From Trogon surrucura (taxonomy: Eukaryota; Chordata; Aves; Trogoniformes; Trogonidae): a stretch of DNA of 64,000 nucleotides. The stretch covers positions 18,701,487-18,765,486 of the forward strand of contig CM036622.1 of the NCBI GenBank assembly GCA_020746105.1, read 5' to 3'. Positions within the stretch are counted from its first letter, which is position 1, and each line of letters opens with the position of its first letter. The notes beneath the pieces were generated by a model. It was given only the letters and a program-made list of their open reading frames with translations, was not told the origin of the DNA and searched no databases. Shown one piece after another: positions 25,620 to 34,661 of the stretch. A program made the position numbers and the translations under genes.

Positions 25620-26040
25620 CAGCAGCTGTGTAGCTGTAATTTCAGGATCTATTTTAATCAAACAGACTGGACCGTCACTGTGATGTTAATATTAGTCAAT
25701 TGGGGGATCCATCCTGCTCCTCCTCAAATCAATCAGAAAAGTCATGCTGCTCCTGTAAATCACAATCAGATGTTACCTGAGGATGAGAACAAATACCAGC
25801 CCAATTCTTCAGTCAGCCCTCAACCCCTGAATCTTTAAGTAGTTTTGCTAATGACAGCAGTAACGACTGTACAGTCAAGCACCCCATCTGTAATGAACAC
25901 AGTTTCCACTAATGGGGGATTCACTGAAAAGCAATTAATCTTCCTCGCCAGATTTTTGTCCTCAATCAGATGACTCAGCTTTTTAACAGAATTTAAGAAC
26001 TAACGCTGTTCAAATAAAACTTTAATTTGTATTCAAAAGA
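25620..26040. promoter_or_regulatory. candidate conserved non-coding element
   Basis: This non-coding stretch of normal complexity is dense in homeodomain- and PBX/MEIS-like words: TTTTAATCAAAC, GTTAATATTAGTCAATTGGG, CAAATCAATCAG, GCAATTAATC and CAATCAGATGACTCAGC. It lacks repeats and long open frames. That look is typical of deeply conserved developmental enhancers, but no alignment was made. The call is an impression only. Confidence 0.22.
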
Positions 26041-26479
26041 AAACTCAAACCTAATTCATCCAGTTATTTTTGTAACTTGCCTTGTTCCTTAACAAACCCA
26101 AAGAAGGAAACAAGTAGGCTAGCTGGAGACCTACCTGGGGACAGGTCTTTTGATATGGTCTGGCACCTATGCCAACCCATAGAAAGAAGAGATGGATGGC
26201 TCTCAGAAAAGTAAGATGTAATTCCCATCATCAATAAAATAGAGGGTAGATGTTAAATTTATGAAATGCAGAGTGTATCAGGAAAAAAAGGCCAGAATGT
26301 TTTGAATTTTTGTATTTAGAGAAATCTGAAAATTCAATTTATTGTCTTTCAGCAAAACTGTTATTTATTGTGAATAGTTCGCAGCTAGTAAGAAAATACC
26401 GTGTATTTCTTTAACAAAGGCAAGAATGGTACAACCTAGATCCAGAGAAAAGTAACAGTTTTCTAAGAGAGCATCTTAG
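26041..26479. other. unique DNA upstream of LTR A
   Basis: AT-rich sequence without a recognisable gene or repeat. The first part of LTR A is either deleted or too diverged to recognise in this flank. Confidence 0.5.
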
Positions 26480-26493
26480 CTGCCCCCTACAGG
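26480..26493 (-). promoter_or_regulatory. CTCF-like site at the edge of LTR A
   Basis: On the minus strand the sequence CCTGTAGGGGGCAG agrees at 13 of 14 positions with the CTCF core as I recall it. It sits exactly where recognisable homology to LTR B begins. LTR B does not have the motif, so it either arose in this copy or belongs to the flank. Its orientation is convergent with the site at 3445-3458. Confidence 0.4.
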
Positions 26494-27137
26494 GGATCAG
26501 CTGTGCCTATGGGGAGGAGAGGATGGGTCAGGTGACACAAATGGACCAATCACAGTGTTCCTTCCCATGGTGCTTAGTATATAAGGGCCCCTAAGAAGAG
26601 CCCTGGGGCTGTTAGTGCTGCTGGGCTGGGGGTATTGCTGTGGACTGTTTGTCTTTGCTCCCTGTGCTGCTGGTGTTCCTGCCTCCTGTTTTCACACTGT
26701 GGAGGAGCACCGTTCATTGGAGCAGGTTGTTCTGCCTCCCCAGGTGAGAGTGGCACAGCTGAACCAGAGGTTCTTTTTCTTCTTTTGTGGACTTTCTTTA
26801 AGACTCTGGGCTTGAGCTCTCCCGTCTGCTGCTGAGTCCAGTCTGAGACTTTTCTGCTCAGGGCCTAGTTGCTACCCAGGTGGTGTGGGTTCTGTGTTAA
26901 TATATTCTCTTGTATCTTTAAATGTTTTTACATACTATATATATTTGTATATAGTTCCACATCTTCATTGTTGTTAGTATTATTTTTCTTTTTCATTAAA
27001 CTGCTTCAAGTTCTGTTTTTCCACCTTTAAAGTCTCTCTCCCTGGTTCCCCTGTTATCCTTGCCTGGGAGGGTGGTAGTGGGATCACAGAGAGCATCTGT
27101 CTAATTTTATTGGCTGGCCCAATTTTAAACTTTTACA
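26484..27137 (+). mobile_element. endogenous retrovirus LTR A (solo, 5' damaged)
   Basis: From about 26499 this segment aligns along its length with LTR B (38450-39357). Shared blocks include CAGCTGTGCCTATGGGGAGG, a CCAAT box (26546-26550), a TATA box TATATAAG (26578-26585), the R/U5-like CTCCTGTTTTCACACTG and an ATTAAA polyadenylation signal near 26996. The end GGGATCACAGAGAGC is also shared. The first part of B (TGTCTTGGTTTGAG onward) is missing or unrecognisable. No primer-binding site follows and no target duplication is evident, so this is probably an old solo LTR with a 5' deletion. The 3' end at ...TTTTACA is approximate. Open frames inside it are incidental. Confidence 0.8.
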
Positions 27138-28556
27138 CCTTACCGCTAGCAGAGGCAGAAAGGAACAAAAGCATCTAACATAACCTCAAGTGTGCACAGC
27201 TTCATTATTTTGTTTTCTGTGCGAGAGAAAAACATTTTACTTAATTACTTTGTCACAACTGAAGCTCAACTCTGTCATTTGCAAAGTAGCTCTCACCAAT
27301 GTCATGAGCAGTGTTGGAGCATAACAGAGGCAGAATCAAGTGTAGAGCATGGCAGTGTTTGTATCTCTGGGAATGCTTTCAGGGACAGAAAAGAACAAAG
27401 GTTTTGTGGGTTCTTCAATTTGCAAGCAGCATCCTGTATAGCTCCATCGCTCTACATTGTTTGCAGCAAACAGTAGAGCATCGAAAACCCTCTTCCAAGA
27501 AACGGTTTTCAGTTTCTCAAGTGTCAGTGTTGTTTTTACTAAGCAGAGGTAGGGCTCATTTCAGTGATCCTGTGTGTGAATTTGCCTTTGTTGATTTGCA
27601 TTTAGTGTAAGTGTTCCAGCCACATTACAGAGGGAATTTTATATCACCAAAGCTGTTGGTTTTCTCATTTACTTAAAGCCTACCATGCCACAAGGCCATT
27701 CAGTGCCTACTTCCACACCATATTCCTGCCTCTTAGTCTTTCAAACTTTTTATCTGAGCATCCAGGCCTTATCTTCTAAAGGTCTCTTTCAGTGAGCAGA
27801 GCAACTAGGGAGACTCTATGTTATCCATTACAGAGCTGTCTTGCTGCAGAAGTGCAAGTGTTTCAGATCATTGTTTAATTTCAACATAATTGAGAAAAAA
27901 AATATTTTGCTGTCTGACAGTTTGGGGAGTGCAGAGACTGGTAGCTAAGAGCCAGACCACTTATTATGTATGTTATAGACCAAACAATGAAACTCCAATT
28001 AGGAAAACAAGACTTGAATTTTCCAAGTTAGTCTAAGTAACTATGAAAACTAGAATGCTCAGCCTCAGTGAATACACTAAATCACTTTCCGCAAAGCTCT
28101 ACTTACACGAACAGTCCTGGTTACTACATCCAAACCCACAAAGCTCTTTGTTACTTAAATCATAACTATCAAATTGTATTTCACTTTTTTGACAAAACCA
28201 CAATACAGTACATGTTCCTAACAAAGAGAAAAGCAGGTGGAGGGTGAAGCTACAGCTAAATTTTACTGCCTGGAATCAGAGGACTCTTTCCTTATGGGAT
28301 TTTTATGCAATTTGGGGCCACTGAAGAAAGGACAGCCTGTAAAATTGAATCAGCACACATTAAATCCAGTAGGTAAAGTTAGTCTACGTGTAAAATTTCA
28401 AAAAGGAGTGACCTACACAGCTTTTCTGTGGCTGTTTGTGTTAACTGTTTTCAGGACTGGCAGAAAACTTCTCTTTGGGTAGGTCAGTGTAAGTTAACTG
28501 AGCTACACAGCAACTAAAATTGGTCCTCTGTTTTCAATGTTAGTGGTTCAAGTTCT
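27138..28556. other. unique DNA, no gene recognised
   Basis: Two overlapping plus frames of 94 and 99 codons (27192-27610) and one of 81 codons (28237-28482) have no recognisable domain. No repeat family is seen. Confidence 0.5.
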
Positions 28557-28840
28557 AGTCTGGAAAGCATTGGTAGATACCACAAGGATTTTTCCAGCTG
28601 CATATTGCTGCCATATCTCTTAGGGCTCTGTCGGTGATAAGAATAGCATTCAACAGGGCCTGGCTGTGACTTTGAGGTCTGAGCTTGCTGAGGAACTGTA
28701 CCACAGGAAAAGCCCCAGGGAGAGTTCTGCCTGAGTCACGCAGGAAATTCTTCACAGCAGCGTGTGCTGCAATGACAGCTCTGCAGCCCGCATGGTACCG
28801 TGGGCACCACACATCCCGTCGGCCGCCCATGCCCACTATA
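28557..28840 (-). other. unidentified minus-strand open frame, possible terminal exon
   Basis: About 94 codons are open on the minus strand from an acceptor-like CCCCACCTTGCAG (ending at 28841) to a TAG at 28557. The peptide is of balanced composition, with segments such as CPRYHAGCRAVIAAHAAVK and ILITDRALRDMAAICSWKNP. It has no domain I recognise. The upper half contains a cluster of CpGs (CGGCCGACGGG and others) that is out of character with the surroundings. It could be a terminal exon, a remnant of a transposase or retrocopy, or chance. Function unknown. Confidence 0.22.
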
Positions 28841-28999
28841 CTGCAAGGTGGGGAAATCCCAAAGCTATCCTCAGTGTAAGGAGAGAGACAAGGTCCTCAC
28901 GAGCTGGTAGAGGACATTCAGCAGTTCAGCCTTAAAGTTGCCCATGGAAAACACCTGTAAAATCAGTAGCTAAAGTGGGCTGTAAGGGGTTAGTATGGC

Positions 29000-29313
29000 T
29001 GTTCTGGTTTGAGCCAAACAGAGCCAAGTCTATTTGGTGATTTTACTTTTCAGCTAAGTCTCTTCTAAGAAACTGCACTTTTTGAAGTTTACAGCATATA
29101 TACACACACATATATATACATATATTTGTATATAGTTCATTGTTTTCGTTATTTCTTTGTTAGTACTATTATTTTTTCAGTAAAGCTGTTTTAGTTCTAT
29201 TTTTCAACCTGTAAGTCCCTCTGCTGTTCTTTTTTCCTTCGTGTTTGGGGAGTGAGAGGAGTCAGAAAGCGTCTATTAGCATTTAATGGCTGGACCAGCC
29301 CGAGCCCTCAACA
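29000..29313 (+). mobile_element. solo LTR C, 314 bp, with 5-bp target duplication
   Basis: Starts TGTTCTGGTTTGAGCC and ends CGAGCCCTCAACA, so it has the canonical TG...CA ends. The 5-mer ATGGC flanks it directly on both sides (28995-28999 and 29314-29318). Its 3' half matches LTRs A and B (TATTTGTATATAGTTC, TTTTTCAACCTGTAAGTC, 'GTCAGAAAGCGTCT'), so it belongs to a related family with a shorter U3. A TA/CA repeat fills 29094-29134. No internal retroviral sequence remains, which implies recombination between two LTRs. Confidence 0.9.
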
Positions 29314-29318
29314 ATGGC

Positions 29319-30329
29319 CCACCGATATTTTTTCAGAATATCAAGCATATGTACTGGCATTTTCCAGATGTGGACTGCAAAAGAAATAGAATTTTAAACC
29401 GATAATATGAAAGCTTCTTTATTGCCACAGCAAGATCTCTACCTTTCCGTTCTGACCCTGTAATTCAGGAGTTTCTAAACGCTTTCAGTGCCTCCTCCTT
29501 TAACACTCAAACCTAATCTCCTTAGAGGATCCAGAAGGTATCTGGGTTAGTCTTTAGTGATGTGAGATGGTAAAGAGGCATGTATATTTGTAACTTCATG
29601 ACCTCTTCCTAAAGCAGAAGTTTTTACAGTCTACTCCACACTAGCGTTTTAGACGTCAGCACCAAACAGAAGGATGTGGTTCGAATTCCTCCTCACTTGT
29701 CAATGGGAGAATTGTCTATAAGGAAGAAAGCCCTTTGAAGAAAATCAGTGAAATCATCAGCACTGATGAATATGGAGTGGGTAAACACATTCTTTCATGA
29801 AAATTCATTTTAAAAGATGAAATGCCCAGCATACATCAAAGTTGATGTCCATTAATCTAATCACAGAGTACAAATCATTTCAGTTGTTAACTGTATAGGC
29901 ATACAGGAGTTATTTTCTGCTGCCTCAGCACTGTAGCATAATTTTTATGCCTCCTCCCCAAACTTGCTTCTTTCGTTCTTGCTACTTACAAATTCTGTTT
30001 TAGACCAAGATATTTCATCAGCTACATCCCCTCCAACAAAATCAACATGCAGCTATAGCAGCTGAGGTAGCAGGACAAGCAATAGTACTAGGGGAAGAGA
30101 ACAGATTGCAACCAACAAGAGACCTGTATTGACATACTTTCGTTGCTCAGGGCTTTCTCCTGATGGGTCTATCCCTGCTCTACTGCTTAGTTATGCTCAT
30201 AGTAAAATTACTTTCATTATATCCAGCAAAAAACACCTCATTCTGATTTATGGTCATTGTCTTTCATTCTGCCATGATTCACTCAGCAAAGAACCTGACT
30301 TACTGCTCTCAATAATCTCTGTATGTACT
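29319..30329. other. unique AT-rich DNA, no gene recognised
   Basis: No gene, RNA or repeat family is recognised. It lies between solo LTR C and a decayed CR1. Confidence 0.5.
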
Positions 30330-30960
30330 GGGAGCAGCAGGTGCCCTGAAGCCATTCCTTCTCTCCAGGCTGAACCAGCCCCACTCCCTCAGCCTTTCCT
30401 CACAGGGTAAGTGCTCCAGCCTTGGTTGCCTCAGGACCTCTCTTGCAAACTCACTGCAGTTTATTGACAAAATTTGTCTCTTGCGGGACCCAGAACTGAA
30501 CCTGATATCCCTGGTATGGTCAAGCAAATGCTGAGCAAAGAGGAATATCTGCTTCCCTCCGTCTCCTTCTTGTGCTGTTGCTGACACAGCCTAAGGTGAC
30601 CTCAGCTTTCACTGCTGCCAAGGGGCTTGGTGGCTCAGGCTCACCCAGCTGTCCCCAGGGACTCCCAGGTCCTTCTCCTCAGAGATTCTCCCTAGCCAAG
30701 CAATTCCAGTCTGTCTCCTATTGGGTGTCAGACTGTCCTAGACACAGGGCAAGACATTTGTCTTGGCTGAATTTCACGAGTTTTTTCTCAGCTCATTTCT
30801 CCTGTCTAGGTCCTTCCGAATGTATCAGCAGCACATGCATATATCCCCGCCCCTCTCCATTTCATGTCATTGCAAATTGATGAGGGTAAATCTGTCTCTT
30901 TCTCCAGACCGAGGACAGACTCCTGAACGACTCCACTTGAAACCAATTGCAAACATTTGT
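30330..30960 (-). mobile_element. decayed CR1 LINE fragment, minus strand
   Basis: Plus-strand text follows the antisense CR1 order. It starts with TTCTCTCCAGGCTGAACCAG, CCCTCAGCCTTTCCTCACAG and GTGCTCCAGCC. Then come GGGACCCAGAACTGAACCTG, 'CCCAGGTCCTTCTCC', 'CAAGACATTTGTCTTGGCTGAA' and finally 'GTCATTGCAAATTGATGAGGGT'. These are degraded versions of well-known chicken CR1 phrases. The copy is 5'-truncated, as is usual for CR1, and lacks its 3' tail. The plus-strand frames here (30129-30410, 30572-30880, 30763-30966) and the minus-strand frame 30309-30587 overlap this repeat and are not separate genes. Confidence 0.75.
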
Positions 30961-32381
30961 ATGTAACTTCTTTCTGTCAGTACTTTATTAAAAGCTAAAG
31001 TTGTTGCAAGTGTTGTACTAGAAAAAAAAATTAACAGTAAATCTATGTTCCCAGCAAACTTGTTTCAAGATGGTCTAAAGGAAATAAAATTAGGCTGCCA
31101 AGATATTTTGTAAGGCAGCAGGAATTGATGGAGTAATTTTTCACGTTATTTTAGCATTTTCCTATCTAACAAATTTATGGGGCTCTTAAGAAGTGACTTA
31201 GCCTTCAGTTATGGCTTAGCTCCAAAGTACCTCCAGAAACAAATATGTAGGAGTGCCAGCATGCCCAAAACTGAATCGGAGACCTGTAATGAAAAGTATA
31301 ATCTGTGTGTATGGTAGGACACTGTTCAGAGAGCTAAAATTCACTCTGGTCTAGTTTTATTTTTTGCTTATCATTGAGCCCAAGTGCCCGACACTGATGT
31401 AGTCCTGACCTCAGCATTTGTTAGCAGGGTATTACATTGGAAAAAGCAAAATGAAACATTCTTTTAAAGTAGGATCTCTTTTCACTACTAAGACACACAC
31501 ACACACAGAGGCAAAATGCCAAAAATGTCATATTTCAAACATAAAAGATGCAGAGCCAGAAATTTCCTGGCTTCATCAGAGGTGTGAATATTGCTATGTA
31601 GTTTTCAGTCTGAGTTTTGGCTCTGTTCTCACTCAGTTGTCATCTCTATTCATAAGCTCAGGAATTCTGCTGAGTGTGTCAACCTCATCTTTTGCTGCTG
31701 TGGCCGAAAGTGCATTCTTCTGTTTTAGGAATATCCCTTGCAGATCTTCTCTCTGACAGTAAGTTCTTGTTCATTTTTTGGCTTGATTTGGCAGAAAGGA
31801 TGGAACTGGTAAGCTTGCAAAAAAAAAAAAAAAAAATTATTATGCTTAACTCCTCTGCAGTTTTGCATTTGCCATCTTACCTGCACAATTAACAGATTAG
31901 CTGATGTGATAGTTTTTCCCTTTCAATAGCTTCAGTCAGGGTTTTGTGATGGTGTCCTACCATCCCCCTTGAGTGGGTGTCAGCTTCAGTTTAGCTTGTA
32001 TGCCATGGGATCAAGTGCTGTGTTAGAGATACTTGGCTACACTGACTGACTTGGACTGTACACACAACGCAACTCAGAGCAGATGCTAGCTTCAAAAATG
32101 GAGGCAGCAGAGCTGCATCAGCCCAGCATTAAGCCCAGGCTAATTAGTCCCCCTGTGAAGCTCAACACATTACCTAAACCTTTTCAGTATCTTAAGTAAC
32201 ACCTTGTTTTCCTGTCTCTGAATACATGGTACACCTTCTCGATGTCTGAGCAGCATTCACGAGCATCACACCTGTGTGCCCCCATTAATTGTAACATTTT
32301 CCTGACCTTTGTAATGAAGATCCCATTCTCAAAACCCCTTTACTTTTGGCACCTTGCTTGTTATTGGAGTCAGTGTGCTTT
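30961..32381. other. unique DNA with short CA and poly-A runs
   Basis: Contains a CA repeat (31493-31507) and an 18-base poly-A run (31819-31836). A 112-codon plus frame (31418-31756) starts upstream of the CA repeat and runs through it. It has no domain. The poly-A run has no retrocopy-like sequence or target duplication that I can see. Confidence 0.5.
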
Positions 32382-32386
32382 GGTAG

Positions 32387-32804
32387 TGTACTGGGTTCAG
32401 CTAGGATAGGGTTAATTCTCAGTAAAGGAGCTATCTGGGCATAGGGGGTCGCTAGTCAAAGGGATATTCGATACCATCGTGATGTCATGCTCGGGGTATA
32501 TATATATAGAGCGGTCGGGGTGGGCGTGGGCGCTCGCGCTCTTTCCCGGTTTCCGGTCCGGTCGGGTGGTGAGCTCCGCGTTACGTGTTACTCGCGTTAT
32601 ATCTGGTTAAACGTTACTGTTATTTCACTGTTATTGTTACCATTTTATGTTCACCATTAAACTGTTTTTATCTCAACCCCTGGAGGCCTTTGCCTGAGCT
32701 CCTTTCGGGCTCTTCCCCTCACTCTCGGTAGGGGGGGAGGGAGCGACCCCCTGGTTCCTTTGTTTTGTTTCCTTCCCGCTGGTAACTCGGCTTGAACCAC
32801 AACA
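32387..32804 (+). mobile_element. CpG-rich solo LTR D, 418 bp, with 5-bp target duplication
   Basis: Starts TGTACTGGGTTCAGC and ends TTGAACCACAACA. The 5-mer GGTAG flanks it on both sides (32382-32386 and 32805-32809). A TATA box of six TA units lies at 32497-32508, followed by a GC-rich initiator/R region, and an ATTAAA polyadenylation signal at 32656-32661. I count 25 CpGs in 418 bases, against very few in the surrounding DNA. That argues for a recent insertion whose CpGs have not yet decayed. It shows little similarity to the A/B/C family apart from general plan. No internal sequence remains, so it is a solo LTR. Confidence 0.92.
32497..32508 (+). promoter_or_regulatory. TATA box of LTR D
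   Basis: Six TA units lie between CTCGGGG and GAGCGGTCGGGG. The position inside the LTR, upstream of a GC-rich transcribed-type region and the ATTAAA signal, fits a retroviral U3 promoter. Confidence 0.7.
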
Positions 32805-32809
32805 GGTAG

Positions 32810-33166
32810 CAGGAAAGAGACACACTGAAGCCATTGTCAAAAGCATACCCAAAAGGGCTCTGTTATCTGTAGATTGGAACCGGAGAAGGATGACACCTTT
32901 TACAGAGTGAGCAGCAAAACTACCTTTCCCAAAGAGACGTGATGTAACACCATGTGATAATGACACAGGAATTATTTGAAGATGTCATCATCACAAGTTA
33001 TTCAGCTTGTACACTCTGTTTACAAGCATAATAATTATGGCTGAGCCCAGCAAACTTTTCAAAGCCAGCTGTGAGGATGGCTGCCTTTGTTTTGGCATTT
33101 TGAAGACTGCCATTTAATTATTTTTTTTTGTCAGCTGCTTTCTTCTTATTAAACAACTGTGGGCAG
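32810..33166. other. unique DNA downstream of LTR D
   Basis: No gene or repeat is recognised. A minus frame of 97 codons (32673-32966) runs into LTR D and is incidental. Confidence 0.5.
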
Positions 33167-33333
33167 AATTAATTTGGAGGGTGAGCAGATGAGCGGAATG
33201 AGGACCAACAACGGCGATACCCACCAGGGCAGAGGTAGCTCAAGGTCACAGCTTTCAGAGAGGGTCCGGGAAGCCTGCTCTGCTCTGAACCCAACTGGCC
33301 TGTCTCCCATGCAGCCGTGTGAGCCGATGAACG
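33167..33333 (+). other. weak candidate exon, 167 bases
   Basis: An acceptor-like context (GCTTTCTTCTTATTAAACAACTGTGGGCAG) precedes it and a donor-like ACG/GTGAGC closes it at 33334. One plus frame is open across the whole segment and beyond (33159-33434). The peptide is Ser/Arg/Asn-rich (GDTHQGRGSSRSQLSERVRE) and not recognised. The segment holds about seven CpGs, an enrichment over its flanks. The donor lacks the consensus AG, so this is weaker than the segment at 21681-21892. Confidence 0.18.
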
Positions 33334-34188
33334 GTGAGCCCACACTATCCAAGTTGCTGTCGGTGCTCTTCCGGTTGTTCTTCCATGTAGACTTAATATT
33401 TTTCTGTAGTAAAATACTTAGTGAAGAGCCTTAGCCAACGTAAATAATATCTGGCTAATGCGTATTTTTGCAGTTGTAGAGCAAAATGCAGCAATACACG
33501 ACTAAGATGTTTTTATTGTTTACCTAAGAAAGCTCACCTAGGAGGCAAAAACTTCGTAGTTTTTAAATTTGGTCCCAAGTTTATCCGTCTTTCCAGATGA
33601 AGCATGTGAGATGCCAAGAGCCCTTGTGACGGTCTGAAGTCAAAGACTTGTCTGGTGTAAAGTTAACATTTTCCATTTAAAATAAATGGAGATAACGCAA
33701 TTCTTGCTAGCTCAGGATCTAGCCCTAAAACTCAGTGGAGGATTTCAGTCAAATTAGAAACAGCAGGTGTGTTAATGTTGTACCTCAAAGAGATTTGTCA
33801 ATAGGCTGCAAATGTTAAAATGTTAATGATTTGCAGTGTCTGAGCATGAGGTTCAGATATTACCCACTGTGTCTTTGAAAGTAGAATAGGAGGAGGAGAA
33901 AATTGGAGTGTCCCCTGTGCTTATGGAAAAAGAAAATATTACTGTGGAGAGAGAGAGAAAAGTACAGAAAGAACACAGGAATGACACAGGAATTTTGTGT
34001 TCATTGATCTGAGAGAGATCTACCTTTGAAGCAAAGCATTTATCTCCCTTATCTAGTACAGTGTTGCAGTGGAAGAAGTAGAGACCTTCCAGTCTTAACT
34101 GATTATCTCTTCTTAAAAAACATTTAGGGTGAGCAGACACACTACTCACTTAAATACTGCATAAGATATCATTTATCAAGAAGGAATT
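33334..34188. other. unique DNA, no gene recognised
   Basis: A 98-codon minus frame (33853-34149) is Ser/Phe-rich and unrecognised. A short GA repeat lies near 33944-33958. Confidence 0.5.
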
Positions 34189-34234
34189 GGTGCCATTTGG
34201 CACCTGCTGTAATTGCTATGATGGAAATAGCAAT
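34189..34234. repeat. two adjacent short hairpins
   Basis: GGTGCC-ATTT-GGCACC (34189-34204, 6-bp stem) is followed within eight bases by ATTGCTAT-GATGGAA-ATAGCAAT (34212-34234, 8-bp stem). The stems are perfect. They are too short for a microRNA precursor and no family is recognised. Confidence 0.7.
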
Positions 34235-34478
34235 ACATAACCATCAGAAGAAAGGGTGCCACACTTTTAAAAAGCTTACAGCTATTTTATGTATTTCTAA
34301 TGGCCAATGAATAAATGATGTGACTTACATTTTACATATCTGTGAAGTAATGAATTTGAGATTAAATCATACATAATGATTTTCAGGTGCTAGGCGTGTT
34401 TGATATACTGAGGAAAAAATAGCTTTTGATGTGAAGTATGAATATAATTACAAGTATGTTGGATAGTTCCTGGGAGTA

Positions 34479-34661
34479 CTTTCAGCTTTGGAAGAGGCTG
34501 CCAGGGAAGTGGTAGAGTCATCACCCCTGGAGGTATTTAAAAGACCTATAGATGTGGTGCTTGGGGGCATGGTTTAGTGGCGGACCTGGCAGTGCTAGGT
34601 TAGCGGTTGGACTCAAGGATCTTAAAGGTCTTTTCAACCTAAACGATTCTATTATTTTATA
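34479..34661 (+). mobile_element. CR1 LINE 3' end, plus strand
   Basis: Well-preserved 3' part of a chicken-repeat-1 LINE: GAAGAGGCTGCCAGGGAAGT, CACCCCTGGAGGTATTTAAA, TAGATGTGGTGCTTGGGGGC, 'GGTTGGACTCAAGGATCTTAAAGGTC' and 'CAACCTAAACGATTCTATTATT'. It ends in the worn ATTCTAT-type octamer tail typical of CR1. The 5' truncation is typical. It is better preserved than the other CR1 pieces here, so younger, and carries no intact frame. Confidence 0.9.

Noticed and set aside
30129..30966. Plus-strand proteins of 67-102 codons
   Set aside because: They fall on or run into an antisense CR1 fragment.
31819..31836. Poly-A tail of a processed retrocopy
   Set aside because: No gene-like sequence precedes the run and no flanking duplication is visible. 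Similar runs are scattered through the window.
32673..32966. A 97-codon protein on the minus strand
   Set aside because: It overlaps the end of LTR D in antisense and reflects its GC-rich composition.
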